The notes under the pieces were generated by a model. It was not told where the DNA came from. It saw nothing but the letters and a program-made list of their open reading frames with translations, and did not search any database. Source: Entonaema liquescens (lineage: Eukaryota; Ascomycota; Sordariomycetes; Xylariales; Xylariaceae). From it: a stretch of 64,000 nt of DNA. Both the position numbers and the translations under genes were made by a program. Positions 21,450-35,088 of this stretch are shown here, one piece after another (within the stretch, counting starts at the first letter, position 1; each line of letters starts with the position of its first letter). The DNA lies in assembly GCA_902805475.1 (NCBI GenBank), contig CADCSX010000005.1:507501-571500 (forward strand). Reading direction: 5' to 3'.

Positions 21450-24400
21450 ATTGAAAACAAAACGGTGTATATAATTCTAAAAGGAAGTGCCCGAAAAACA
21501 AGGAAAAAGGAATGACTGGCCGAGCCCTAGAGAAGGAAAGCTCAAGACCAAGAGAAATGAAAGAATATGAAAAAAAAAACACTTGCCCGTAATGTGTAGC
21601 AGAGTGATAGGATGAGGGAAGTCTCGTGGGTTTTAAGACTTCGCTGCCTCGCTCAGTCGTTGACCCAAGCCTATCAAATCTACCAAGATACCTACTTCAT
21701 GATCTTAAAATACCTACCTAGAACATGGGGAACCGTGGTAGCCAAGGATCCACTAGAGTAGTGGTATGTCTCCTGGTCGTTCTTAGGTTTAAGCTTCCGA
21801 ATAAGAAAGGTGAAGACAAGAAGCCTACTGCTTCGTCGACGACCAATCTAATCCATACCTGTACCCCCGGTTCGAATTTCGCGTTCGCTCTATGTATGAG
21901 TCTGGCACAGAGTGTTATAAACAGCATTGCGGCTGTTTCCTTCTAACCAAAATCAATTGCGACGTCAATTGGCGGTCCCATATTTGATCCGCGGATCATA
22001 CGGATCGTACGGGCGAGATATGACAATAGAAAGGCCTCGTAGAATCATTCTATAAGTTAAGATGTTAGAGACTCTAATTTCTATTACACGGAGGGAAAGG
22101 ATTAGGTAGAGTTGTGGCGTTACCCCGTTAAAGGCAGCTGGCAACGCGTAGATGGGTCCATTGTCATATAACTGTTTCAAAGTGGCAGTGCATTCAGAAT
22201 CCATCGCTGAAGCTATACCGAAAAACGACGGAAGGATGCGTTTGAGATTTGAGAATCCGTGGACACACAAATCCGAATCTCACTCGTTTTCCAATCTTGG
22301 GCTAGTTTTATTTACATTTATCGTAATTCTTTACGATGAGTTCTAAAAATGATTATGAAGGTCTAGACCAACGTTAGAGTTGATGTTGGTTGATTAATCG
22401 ATGGCTTGATTGATTGATTGATTGATTGATATTGGTGGTTATCGTCGATAGTTGTCATGAAGTTGTAGGATGCGGATCAATTGGCGTTCGTATTGTAAGC
22501 ATTTTACTTTTCACCTTTTATCAATTAATAATGCAGTTAGTGGACGTGTGTACATCAAATTTAGAGGCACTTTAGATATACGGATGGAAGTAATCACCTA
22601 ATAACCTAACCTAGAGCTTGTACGCCAATAGGAAGGAATACAAAGGAGTGCTTACGTTAGTGTTTGCTTCCCCCGGGTCCCGACATTTCAACTTTAAACT
22701 CTAGGCAGCTAAGCTGCCAAGTCTTCAAGCTCCAACACAATATCAACTTTTTCTTCAGCAACTTTCCAACATACCAACATACCAACATACCAACTATAAC
22801 CGATCTTCCATAAATACCATAAAGCCCGGAATCAAGAATCATGCTAGCTTTCTCGAGACTTGTTACCTGCAATGGTATTATTTTGCTCGGCGTGTCCTCA
22901 CATTTTCGTACATAAGCCAAGCGAAGCCACCCCGTATTTTTCTCTGAGAACATCTCCCAAAACTTGATGGCACGGTAACTTCATGCGCACAAGCAAGCCA
23001 CCTGTCGTCACCGTGTAGCGCGACAAAGGCCTATCCATCACTCTAATATTCATTATTTGGATTTCAACTAGCCTAGAGCCTTCTCGTCCGCATCTCATTC
23101 GTGCTTGGGCATATTGATCATCATTGATCCATATATCCCTCGCTAATCCACCGGCTCTTGCCCGGGCATCCTACCACAGGTTCGCTTGGACGAGTTGGGA
23201 TGTTGGATAATGCGGCAAGAATAAAGCTCAGCTTAATGTCGGACTGGTTTTGTGGCACGTTGCATCTCAACATGACGAGGCTTTCGGCATTGAGTTAGTT
23301 GTACTAGTTCGGAGGGTTATTTACTCACGCTCAACCATGCTCATAGTCGGACAGGCTGTAAACGTACACGCCGACCCCGGGGAAAATCGACGGGGTTTAT
23401 TTAACTTGGTTTAGGCCAATGGCGTAATACAGATCCTCGGAGAATATCAACCCCCTGGATCTTCCCGCCCAGGGATACCATACCGTATGCGCTTCAACTC
23501 TTGAGCTTACCGCTATTAAGCACTAGGCAGCATCGAAAGACAGGAAAAGCAGGAACATATTCTACTAGTGTGCATGTCAGTAACCAAGCGTATGACGGAC
23601 GAATCAGAATGTGCAACGAGGAGCGGCACGGGCGCGTATCGATTCAGCTCGACACGTGAAAGCTCAGTCGATAGAGTTCTTAGTCTTCAGCACATATGTC
23701 TGCTTTACCTGGACCCGTTCCGAATGGTCACTACTCGCGGGGGGTTTCATATGTCAGATGTTTTAATCACTATGGAAGATAGCATGAGGCTTCCTCTTTA
23801 CCCTTGAATTTTGCTGGAGCACTAGCGACACGAATATTTTTCGGCAACAGGGTCAAATTTATGGCCTATACACGTAAGACGATGCATGGCCCCCATCGTC
23901 CGTCCAGATTCAATGCAATGCAATGTAGGTACAATGCGTCGTTGCAGACGTCGTTTGGCAGCACCTGCGCAACATCAGAGACATTATGCTGCAATTACAA
24001 CGCTCCCCAGCAGTAGAGTTATCAAAAGCATCCCACGCTCGTTTCAATCGCTTACTACCATCTTATCTCGTTTCGAAAGCCCGAAACCCGAGGTCCAATA
24101 ATCTAAAATCAAGCTCTCGGCACCGTAATTTTGTGAGGCTGGTCAACTTGAAGCCAATTTCTATACTTGTCATTCTGAACGAAGTTTGAAGCGGCGTTGG
24201 TAGAAATACCACCCTCCTTCTTACTAGATTACCTATTAGTCATGTGAACATTGGATCCAGCGTTCTTATAAGACATCACTTTATTTATTGTACAACAATA
24301 TGTCGACATTCTACTACCCCGACACGAAATGGCTCAATACGGCAGGTCCTCAGAGAGTATATGGATACCGTCTTTAGCTCGTAAGTTCAGCATAAAATTC

Positions 24401-27400
24401 ATGGTTGACATCTCTTGGCTGCACCACCCAGAATCTCCTGTTTGGACAAAAGGGCAACCTCAAAAAGAAACAAGAGGTTAGAGCTATTCAAGGGCCATCG
24501 CATGCGCCATCCACGGCCCGAGGCTTGCTCGTCAAGTGGCAAGTGGATCTGCAACGTTCCCGCTGCAAAGCGAGATGGATGGGTGTTGGTCAGGTATACG
24601 GTAATGACCTCATATCTTCAGGTGTAATATCCGCCCGTACATGACGGGCCACGCCTTGCTGACAGCTCGGTCTTGGAAGGGAACCACGGGGCCAGCTAGA
24701 AGGCAGAGAAGGCTATAGGAAACCTATAGGAAAACCCTTAGCATCGGGCCTTACTCTCTGTAAGATTAGATTGCGGGGTACCACGGCATATAGTAGTAGC
24801 TCCCCATGGGTAGGCTTACCGACAGTTGGGACCACACCGTCATCCCGAGGCTACTTAGGGCGGTTGGACCTTGTGTGGCACACTATATCCATGAAGACGG
24901 CACCTAATCGGCGGAATTCATGAGAACTACCAACTGAACTTACCTATATCATGAAACTAATCAGAGGGACTAGGAAGAGGGAATATGAAAAGGCTTGGAC
25001 GCGTGGCACCAATGCAACGCTAAGATCCCATGATATTCCTCTAAAAACGCTTTTTCTCACCTCGTGTGCGGATATCTAACCAACCTATTCCGGAAGCCAT
25101 CAATGTTTTCCCCGGACTGTTGTGAGCTGGACAAGTCTCCGATCCTGGGCGGAAAACTTGGCAGAGGTGAGAATAAGACTTAGGACTGTTAAGATGCTCG
25201 ACACGTGAGGTCGTTGGGGTAATGGTCACAATCTCACAAACCTCATGCCCCGCGTTCCCCTCCCTTTAGCACCGACGGCGGCCAACGCGTCACCGCCGGA
25301 TTCTTAATGTAACCGACTCTACTCCTAGGTGTATGTGTTGTCAGCACATTCTGTCAGTACGGCATAGAGCTTGTGTGACCCAGACCATGCAGTGTTATGC
25401 AGTGCTATAAGTGATCGGGACACATGTTACCTAACATTTGAGCATTAAGGACCTAATACATGGTACCGATACCTGTAATTAGCCAGACCCTCAGAGCTGT
25501 GATTCTACAGACAAGACCAACGGTAATACTATTGCTTAAAAAGGGTATCGTTGGGGTTCTACTCTTCTTTGTCTCAGTCGCCGATCCCCCACATACCGGC
25601 TGGGTTGGGGTTTATACAGGGTTCAGCAGAACAATAAACCGTTGGAATCGGTTTGTTACTTCCAGTTTGGTGTTTGACCCTTGAAAACTTATACCAACTA
25701 TTGGTTCCCTTTTTTCTGTGGAACACAATAATATCGGAATAGCCAACCAAGATTTCATGTAAGGGACCACCATACCTCAAATGACAGTGAAGACCATGGA
25801 AAATATCCTGGAAGCAAGACACGAGATCTCCCAAAACCAATTATGGGGAAGATGCAACACGGTATATAGATGAGAAATTAGCACTGCCAACGCCAAGCTT
25901 AATTCCCCAGAATTGGGGGCTGTCATATTACCGCCTAGAAAAGCTTGAAAGCCGGGAACAGCGGGAGCTACTTTGCACCCATCTCTGCATCTTTACATGG
26001 ACCAGCTGCGAAGCGGCGCAGCCCAATGATTCGAACCTAAAGTTTCAGGCTGCCGAGGCTTCCAAGTCCTGTCAAAGTGCCGGCCGTGATGCCAATATAC
26101 ACATGTGAGCTTGTTTCCCCGGGAGCATGCAGACATGCTATAAGAAAATTTTTCAGGACTGTGACTTTCACGAAATATTAGAGACTAGCAATATGCATAA
26201 CGTTCCTTGGCGAATCAGGCTAAGAATAGATCCGGAAATGGCAGGTTAACTTTGACTAAGAGTTTACCCTTTCAAATAACTCTACCTTGATTCATCATGC
26301 ACTTTGTCTTGAATAGGCAATAGTGTCGAAAGAGAGTACATTTTACTGGGGTCTAAATCCAGCAGAGATTTGGAGCTATATATGCTTCAGCATTAATAAG
26401 CTTTCCGGACCTGCATCATAGCAGCATGATAGCTTGACGTGGCGGCGTGACACGCGCTTGTCATCACATCTGGAGCAGTAAACATTTCCGAGATGATTTT
26501 GTTTTCGTTCTCAAACGAAAGTAAGTAAGGGTTCACACCGGTTCACACTGGTTTGCTGCGGTGCCTGAATACGCGGGTAAGAATGTTCGACATCAAATCT
26601 ACGAATAATACAAAGTCTCTACCAGGATGTCGATTCCCTCATTCTTCGGTTCAAGATGAGAGACAGCGGCGGTAAATCGACGGCTCTAGACGGCTGAGTG
26701 GCCCGATTCAACAATAGTGTAGGTCACTGGATCATACCAACGTGCCCTCTCTCTATTCTCTTACGGCCCGCAGATCTCCTTCCTCTTCCGGGTGAGACCT
26801 ACGGCCCTACCGGCACATTCCGGTCTTATTCAACGACCAGGCAAACGACCAGGTAAACATTGCTCTCCACAGCTTAAATCCCATGGAATGTGGATGTGGA
26901 TTGCCCGGTACCTATCATTGTTCCCCGCGAGCTCTTACCTAAGTCTATACGTACCCTGGACCTACGGTGGTTGCTAACTATCCTTATTTCGCACGCGGTC
27001 TTTTCAATTCCAACAAAGCTGGTTCCTGGTTGCCGCGTGTTGACTGTTTTTCTTTTGTTATGGATCTTGGACCCGTTGGCTTGTGACCCGCCGTGTAGTC
27101 TTCTTGATGCTATGCTATCCTACCATAGACTAATATGTCATCACAAAGGCCCGAAGCACCACAGCTTTAACGAGCTACTCGAGCATGTCATGGAGAAGCA
27201 TGACTGGATTCGTTCACAGGTATACCCTACCTGTGTAGTTGTATGTGAGGTAGGCCAAGACTGAACAGAGCTGGAATACGCCCCGGCCTAGATGGTGACT
27301 TGATCATGCATGGCAGCATATATTCAGTCTCATGACTACTTTCTTTTCTCTCTATCCCTAGCCTTTGCTTAAGGTTCCCCCCAGTTCCCTGTCCGCATTG

Positions 27401-27747
27401 TGCTTCCACACATCTGCGAAACCTTCCTTATTCGTCCACCCATCTGATCCTGCTAGCTTGGACGCCTCCAGATCCTAGATTGGCCTGCATATCTCGTACG
27501 GAGATAAGTGACTCGGAATCTTATTCAAATATCAACCTTCGTCCCAACTTCGAGCACAAGTTTTGTCTCGCCCCTTCTAAGTTTATCACATCACATACCT
27601 CAACAGCCTTGACAGCTTCCCGCTCTCTTTAGGTTCCCGAAACTTCGGACCTTGCCCATCGCCCCTTACCACCCCCTTCCCAACCCTTTTCAGGCTTTCC
27701 AGGTTTTATACCTTGGTTTGTCTACTCATTATACTTCACCATCCGCG
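21450..27747. other. 6.3-kb stretch without recognisable gene
   Basis: This is the largest empty block. Base composition is ordinary, not RIP-like. All frames (60-124 codons) on either strand lack recognisable domains, and none of the ones examined pairs into a spliced gene. It holds a TTGA microsatellite (22,406-22,430) and a small ACATACCA repeat (22,767-22,799). The right end, 27,500-27,747, is CT-rich, as expected for the promoter/5' UTR of the downstream glutaminase gene. Confidence 0.5.
22406..22430. repeat. TTGA microsatellite
   Basis: Six consecutive copies of the tetramer TTGA. Confidence 0.9.
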
Positions 27748-30106
27748 ATGGGACTCAGAAGCGTGCTGGCCGGGGTGGCCCTCCTCGGTAGCTTAGCTGA
27801 TGCCGCGTCAAGCTTTAGCCCTGCAAGGCCTCCTGCGATTCCTTTGGCTGTCAAATCGCCATACCTAAACTCATGGTTAAACGTTGGTAGCGACGGCGGA
27901 AATGGAGGTTATCTGGCCGGCGAATGGCCAAAGTTCTGGAGGTTTGCTTCCCGTTCCCGCGAATTTTGCTCCCTTTCATCAGCTAACTTCCTTACAGTCA
28001 GCAGAACACGGGCTGGGCTGGTTTTATCCGTGTAGATGGGAAGGCGTACAACTGGCTGGGCGCACCACCCGGCGCGGATGTGGTAGATCAGACTGACTTT
28101 TCTTACACTTCGACACGAAGCACGTTTGTGATGAACGTAGGCGGCAAAGTTGAGATGAATATCACATTCTTGTCGCCCGTAACGCCATCCGACCTGAAAC
28201 GACAATCGCTAGTATTTTCCTACCTCGACGTTGGTGTTCACTCCTTGGACGGCGCTAGCCACGATGTTCAATTATACGCTGATGTCTCGGCTGGTAAGTC
28301 AGGTGAACCTGTTTTATGGTCGACGCATTTACTGACCAACACTCATAGAATGGGCTTCTGGTGATCTCAACGCCATTATCGAATGGGACTACAAATCTGC
28401 TGATGGAGTTGCGTACCACCAGTTCGAACGTCAAGACCAGGCGGATATCTCCGAGACTAACCAGCAAGCAAACTGGGGCACTTGGTACTGGTCCACCGGG
28501 GATGAGGACAATGTGAGTGCAAAGCTCACGCTAATATCTTAAAGATTAGTAGGACTCATGATTTCATAGGTCTCATGGCAAAGCGGTGCCGACACTGATG
28601 TGAGAGGCGCTTTCATCGACAAAGGTGTTCTCCCCAACACCAAAGATTCCAACTTCCGAGCTGTCCAAGATCGCTGGTACGTCATGACGGAACCTCTAAT
28701 TATGGCTTTATTTCCCCAGTCAGGCACTCATTCTTTTCTGCAGGCCGGTATTTGGATTCGCTAGCGACCTAGGCTCCGTCGGGTCATCTACTGTTTCGAC
28801 CCTATACACGCTTGGTATGACACAAGAGGGCGCAATCAACCTTCTAGGCGAAGGAGACGGCCTCACCACTTATCCTGCTCTGTGGCAGAGCTATTTCGAC
28901 TCAGCTGTCGATGCCGTTAGTTTTCCCATTTATGTAAAATGTGTAAGCCTGGTCTAACGGTTACAGGTTACCTTCTTTTACAAGGACTATGACGAGATCT
29001 CGAAGCTATCTACTGATTTAGATAACAAAGTGGCTTCGGATTCTCTAGCTGCTGCAGGCCAGAACTACTTGACCTTAACAAGTCTTAGTGTCAGACAGAC
29101 ATTTGGTGCCCTGCAGTTTACGGGTACCGATTCGGACCCTCTGGTGTTCCTCAAGGAGATCAGCTCAAACAGCGATATCCAGACCGTAGACGTCATTTTC
29201 CCCGCCATTCCGCTGATCTTGTACACGAACCCCTCTCTGCTCGATTACTTACTCAAGCCACTATTCATCAACCAGGAGAACGGCCACTATCCCAACACCA
29301 ATGCCATTCACGATCTTGGTACTTTCCCCGTCGCTAGGGGTTACCCGAAGGGTGACGATGAGCTTATGCCGCTAGAGGAGTGCGGTAACATGATCATAAT
29401 GGTGCTCGCCTACGCGCAACGCACCGATGACAACGATTACCTTGCCCAGCACTACCCCATTCTGAAGCAATGGGCTGGCTACCTAGTAGACGAGGCACTG
29501 ATCCCCGCTGACCAAATCTCCACGGACGACTTCGCAGGCTCTCTAGCTAACCAGACGAACCTGGGACTTAAGGGAATCATTGGTTTGAAGGCTATGTCTG
29601 AGATTTCCGAGCGAACAGGCCATGACGATGACGCCAAGTCGTTCGGCGACACAGCCGAGTCGTACATTGAGCAGTGGCAGGGATTCGGACTGAACAAGGC
29701 AGCGAACCCGCCGCACGCGACGCTGAGCTACGGAGATGATGACTCGCACGGATTACTGTACAACCTGTACGCAAACTCGCTACTTGGCTTTGGTGACTTC
29801 GTACCGAAGTCCGTGTATGACATGCAGTCCGACTTCTACCCGACGGTGGCACTCGAGTACGGTGTACCTCTTGACACACGCCACACATACACCAAGACGG
29901 ACTGGATGCTGTGGGCTGCGGCCATCTCTAGCGAGGAGACCCGTGACACCTTCATCCGCCTCATCGCCGGCTGGATTAATGTCACCCCTACTAACAAGCC
30001 GCTCACCGATCTCTACGACGCTGCTACCGGTGACTACCCCGGCGGCCTTCAGTTCACGGCTCGGCCTGTAGCTGGTGGCCATTTCGCACTACTAGCATTA
30101 CCGTAA
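27748..30106 (+). CDS. gtaA: Secreted GtaA-type glutaminase
   Basis: Six exons (27748-27941, 27998-28293, 28349-28512, 28570-28676, 28744-28915, 28967-30106) join in frame to 690 residues. A signal peptide (about residues 1-19) precedes FSPARPPAIPLAVKSPYLNSW, the family's conserved entry. Other marks are NTGWAGFIRVDGKAYNWLGA, TYPALWQSYFDSA, LTSLSVRQTFGALQFTG, HYPNTNAIHDLGTFPVARGY, MPLEECGNMIIMVLAYA, and the C-terminal RHTYTKTDWMLWAAA and GGHFALLALP. These match the Aspergillus extracellular glutaminase A family, which hydrolyses L-glutamine to glutamate and ammonia outside the cell. Several N-x-T/S glycosylation sites fit secretion. Introns are 51-67 bp. The length is normal and no lesion is seen. 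Confidence 0.93.
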
Positions 30107-31732
30107 CTAGATCACTTGGTGTAAAAAGAGATTTACCGATTTCTTCATTTCAATGTCATATTTCAGCCCATCTCACATCTATGGAGAGAGAAAGAGACGG
30201 GGTATTATCAACTCTATTGATCCCGTCCTCTACCTTTTCGGTCCTTCCACTTCGCCACCTTCGCTACTCTCACGCATATATTCACCTGTTCAGCAGCTCG
30301 TAGCTAGCTAATTACGCGCTCCTGTTCTGTTCATACGTTTGTGATACCCAAAGCACCAACTCCCCAGGGTTATGGAGGCGGTTAAAAGCTACGCGTGTGT
30401 GTCTTACATTGTCAGGACGCGAGAACCGAGAGACACAAGAAAAAATATTCTCCGTGACAGTTGGAGATGTGCGCATTCCAATCGTTTCCTCGGAAAGATG
30501 GAAAATGAGACGGAATTAAAGATAAGCAAAGGACAACCGGGAATATGCGACCGGGTTCTCGTAACCGAGCGTTTTTTTCCCCTAAGCAAAACATGCGTGG
30601 ACAAGGCATATACAGTGCATATTCTCATCTTCAAAGCGACGGTGTTAGGACCCGGGCTACATATCTTTTTTAATTTACAATTTAACATAACATCTCTCGA
30701 GTCTTGCCTTGTCTTGCATTGTCTATGTGAAATGTTTTGTATTGGTATCTATATAACATCGTACTATAAGAGACGTAGAGACATTGTCCAGTCTAATCTC
30801 TCTCTCCGTGCCTATCATATAGCTTCACGGATTTAATTCCAAAATGTATAGCGCATTCAAAGAAATCTCCGGTCCCTGGCCTAGGTCACGTCCTTCCCGC
30901 ACGTGTGGGTGATTAGACAATGACTTGGTGCAATGTTCTAGATCGAGGTACGAACCGACGTAAGGGGGGGGGAGACGTACATATCGACTATGAGTTCTAC
31001 ATTCCTACCCTAATATTAGGTACACGACATGAGGATAAACCTAGCATAATACGAGATGATATTCCAGTGGGGTCGGCAGGGACGGGTAACACATTATCGA
31101 ACAATAATACATGCATAGTATGGATTATATCACATCTCATCATCGAATCTACTACACGAACACCCCGCATATCAATCCATCATAACCACTAAGCCGAGGT
31201 CGTGTCACTTCTCGAGATACATGCATAGGTAGATAAGTAGGACAATGTCCAAAACGACACAGAATCAGGGATCAAGATCGTGTCTCCAATTTACCCCTAT
31301 ACTAACAACCACTAAGACCGTAGTTTGTCTTGGACATTCTAAGGGGTCTTCCCTTCTCAGCGTTCCAAATATTCCCGATCCCTTTTTATTTCTATCTCGC
31401 ATTCGCTTTTGCAGGTACATGTTGTGAAGATATATAAGCCCGAGCCTGCATTGCATTAGGTTTTGTTTCCCTCGTGTCTGCCAAAGCCTAACAGCGCCAC
31501 TGACGGCACCTTGCATCGTCATCATCAAAACACCTTTCGGGTTTCGCTTAGTTAGGTAGCACATTCTAATATATACCAACGTTATTATGCATGAAGAGTC
31601 CCTGCCGTGAGATCATAATATATATGTACCTCCTGAAGTACTCGGTTAAGTAAACAAACAAAAAATAACCACCCGGAGCACCGGGCGGAACCAACTATTG
31701 GTCGCCCCACCGAGTCTCGATCGGGCGATCCA
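30107..31732. other. Convergent intergenic region, 1.6 kb
   Basis: It lies between the glutaminase stop and the ceramidase stop. A 154-codon plus-strand frame (30372-30836) is Cys- and Arg-rich without a recognisable motif and probably is chance within 3' sequence. A poly-G run (30,964-30,972) and many short low-complexity words occur. No gene is supported. Confidence 0.5.
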
Positions 31733-34400
31733 TCATCTATCATCATCGACAAGTTCGAACTCACCACTCAGACCTTCGAACTCGGTGATCTTCCCTGCCA
31801 AGCTCTTGGCATCGCCATAATACCGGATCCGATAGCGTCCCACCTCCGCCCACGGGTCCGCCGTCTCCCAGGTTATTTCGACCTCACTGGTCCCTAGCAG
31901 CTCGCTGGTGCGGCGCCACCGGAACACCAAGTGCCAATCGCTGTCGTCACGCATCACTTTCCATTCTCCATCTTTCTCGCTGACCAGCTTCTCCACCACA
32001 GCATAATTCCGTTCGAGTCGGAGATTATTCCTGGGGTTGGCCCCAACGAATTTCGTAGTTACTCGTGTACCTTTTTGATATTTCCCCTCCACGTCTTGTT
32101 TGATGTCTCCAAAACTTCTAAAAAGAGGTGGAGAATCGTGAATAACGTGAGGGATAAAACTAAGACTTCGATTACTGTTATTCGGCGGTTCTGGTCCTCT
32201 GGGCGGTCGGCTGCTAGCTGTCGAACCTAGGGATGATATCCAGGACAGAGTGACATTGATGTATGCCGCTAAGGTGTGTGGCCCGTACAGTGTGCTTGCA
32301 CCTTCGTATCGTTGAATCCTGTTTTTGATCGTAAGCCTTACTGCATCTCGCATAAAAAAATCCATGCATTGCGTTAAAGTTAAACTGGGGAGAGAAAAGG
32401 CTATAGACCCACAAGGGTGTCTCGATATATGATGAGAATGACGATAATCCCCACGTAGGTATCACGATGCCAATAAACGCGGTGGCAAATGCAAAAAAAA
32501 CAAGAAAAATGAAGAAAAAGTGTAACAGACAACCGCATGCGAAGTGGCAAGTTTACTTACCCATACTCTTCTTCCGTAGTGATATAATGAGTATAGCTAT
32601 TCGCGGGTCCCCCAAGAACAACGACAGGGGAGCTCGACCGAGCCTCGTCTGCAAACAGCGCCGTGATTTCATTGCTAACTGCATTTTTCCAGCGTCGTCC
32701 AGCCATAGTAGTTGCTTCACCCGGACTAACAATGATCACCAATTGGCCGACACGGAAGACTTGTACATCAACGACGTTTGGAGTCCATTGATATGGGCTG
32801 GACACCTCACCAACGTCGAGTAGGATGGGCTTCGGAGCGTGACATGCAACTTGCTCCTCTGTCGGATTCTTGAGTAGGCCACCTACAACACGCCATAGCG
32901 GAGAGGTATTCGACGCATTACTGTTATGTTGAGTGAAGTCAAAAGCGCCAGGTCCATCAGAGGTACCGGCTGCAAAGGAGTAGCCCAGTGCAGCAGGGCA
33001 TGTTCTGACTTCTGTCCCATTAGGTAGCTGAAACTGATGATTGGACATATTATGAAATGTGTGAAAGGATTTCACCCAACTTCCGCGTATCAGATTCGGC
33101 TCCTGGTTGAGCTGGTCGTATAGCAGCTTCGCGGGTTCGAATTGGCGTTTGCCAATCTCAAAGCATGAAGACGTCCCTTCATCATCGACCGTGAAAAGGG
33201 GGCCCCGGGCATGACAATGTTGAGATCTACCATCGCTGCAGGTACTGTTCTCAAAACTGCACATTTGCCCTGAACCATCTTCACACCACGCTCCAAGGAC
33301 ATTCGGACTGGTATCACCAACATTGGCTTGAGAGAAGCCGGCGACGAACCCCTCCGCAGCAGTATCATCGTTTATAACACTCTTCTCGAATAGGTATGCC
33401 GCCACCCCTTTGTTATCACCTGATATCAAAGTGTTATTTCCAAGCACTGAAGTACCATGCGTGGGGAACCATGTAAGCACGCCAATATTCTTGCCATCTG
33501 AAGCTCTCTGGAACTTTAGTATAGTGAGGTCCTTCTCTACGGATCCATCATCTTCGGAACTGATGTTATACTGCTTACGTTCTTCCTCCGGATTTGCAAG
33601 GTAGGCGAAAAGGCTCCTGTTGATATTGGCTCCGAAGACCTTGGTAGATCCAACGCTGAGATGGCCCGGCGTCAAGCTTTCATGCGCACGTCGGATGGAT
33701 AGGAGGGCACCATCAACTATAGCCCGATAGCTCTGCTGGTCAAAGCCTTTACTTGTGATCTGAGGCAACAGGTAATTGAGCCAAGCACCGGGACCTGAAT
33801 GAGAATGTGTCCCGGTCACAGCAAGATTGTGATGGCCGTAGACCTCATATTCAGGCCCAAGCTCCTGTAATCCCGACAATATGCCATAACGAACAGCTGT
33901 ATCTCCGGACTGCGTGTCAAGAACGAGGTACATGAATCGATCGGACGGATTGGTAGGATCAGCTACGATAAATGCTCGCGAATGGAGGCGTTGTCGCAAA
34001 CCGGTTCCGATCTGATGCGGGTCGGCGTATCCCATCAAGTTGATCTCGACGCAAGGACTACCACCCATGGAATATAAGCATATTGCTAATCACATCTTCA
34101 TACATACAATAATGCTCACCCAGTAATATCAGCCTTCCCAACTCCAATGAGGTATTCATCGTCTCCGTGATGAGACTGTTCCTTCGAATCCTCCCCTGAG
34201 TAAGACGGCCATAACTTGAGACTCTGCGTTAGGCGCTCCGGCGGGAGACACGCGATCGTGAACAGTATCGCGAACGGTAAGAATATTATAAGAAACCTAG
34301 CTATTCGACCGCCTCGGGAATCGGAGTCGTGATCTTGTCGCAATCCCGGGAGTAAAGGGGAGGCGTCCCCATCTTTCTCGCTTTCTTGGCCCCGGGGCAT
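31733..34400 (-). CDS. Neutral ceramidase
   Basis: Three exons (34400-34120, 34057-32561, 32318-31733) make 787 residues in frame. Residues 1-30 are polar, followed by one hydrophobic anchor (about 34-54), so the enzyme is probably a type II membrane or secreted protein. EYLIGVGKADITGP opens the catalytic domain. TGTHSHSGPGAW carries the zinc-binding histidines, and NVGDTSPN contains the nucleophilic serine (GDxSPN is the family signature). GGPANSYTHYITTEEEYGIQRYEGASTLYGPHTL leads into the C-terminal immunoglobulin-like domain. The enzyme hydrolyses the amide bond of ceramide to sphingosine and fatty acid. The second intron is unusually long (241 bp). It shares a ~690-bp upstream region with the divergent SPF27 gene. 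Confidence 0.93.
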
Positions 34401-35088
34401 ATTGAGTGTCTCTTCCCTCTATACAACACTCGTCTCACGCAGTCAAAAGCTTATTATTCGGATACAATGGGCGATACCCAGTATTTATAGTCGGGATGGG
34501 TTGCCCAAGGACTTGCAAACGAGTCATTCAGCACAGTAAACCGTAGGAGCGGTATAGACCAAGTTCTTATAACGGGACCATTCCTAAGGTATTTCGTTCT
34601 GATACCTCGACTTATATGAACTCGGGATTAGTGAGTATACGGTGACTTTTCAACAAAGAAGTATGTCAAACCTAAACTGAGTTAAATGATGATGTCTTCT
34701 TTGAAACTCATCGCGAAAGGCGCAAGACGCATCTTACATTACCTACATTATGTACCTGCCGAATGTAAGTAGGGTACTTACGGCAAGTATACGTCATTAT
34801 GTAGAGGCTAGACCCCTGCTGCGAAACCCCACTCTAGGCCAATTTGGGGACTCCATTGAGACGTTTCCGCCTACATACTCTGCCGGTTCCCGTCTTTCCC
34901 CTGAATGCACTAAATTCACAACAGCTGCTAGCACCTGCTCAGTTTTGATAACGATAACGATAATCCAAATACCCGTTCGCGATCGCGTTCTATCTTACGT
35001 CTTATTCGCAGCGTTCAATTAGCGACAGAACGAATTCATTTTAATCCGTTAGCCCTATTAGCAATTCTTAGAGTTCGTCGTATCCACC
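34401..35088. promoter_or_regulatory. Divergent promoter region, ceramidase / SPF27
   Basis: About 690 bp between two divergent start codons. It contains GATAACGATAACGATAA (about 34,945-34,965), a run of GATA-like words, and an AT-rich segment nearer the ceramidase. No gene is seen. Confidence 0.45.

Noticed and set aside
24405..24644. Two overlapping plus-strand frames (70-79 codons)
   Set aside because: Neither shows recognisable content or splice partners; consistent with chance frames in GC-balanced sequence.
30372..30836. 154-codon plus-strand frame downstream of the glutaminase gene
   Set aside because: No recognisable domain, odd composition, and a position in a probable 3' region; not enough support for a gene.
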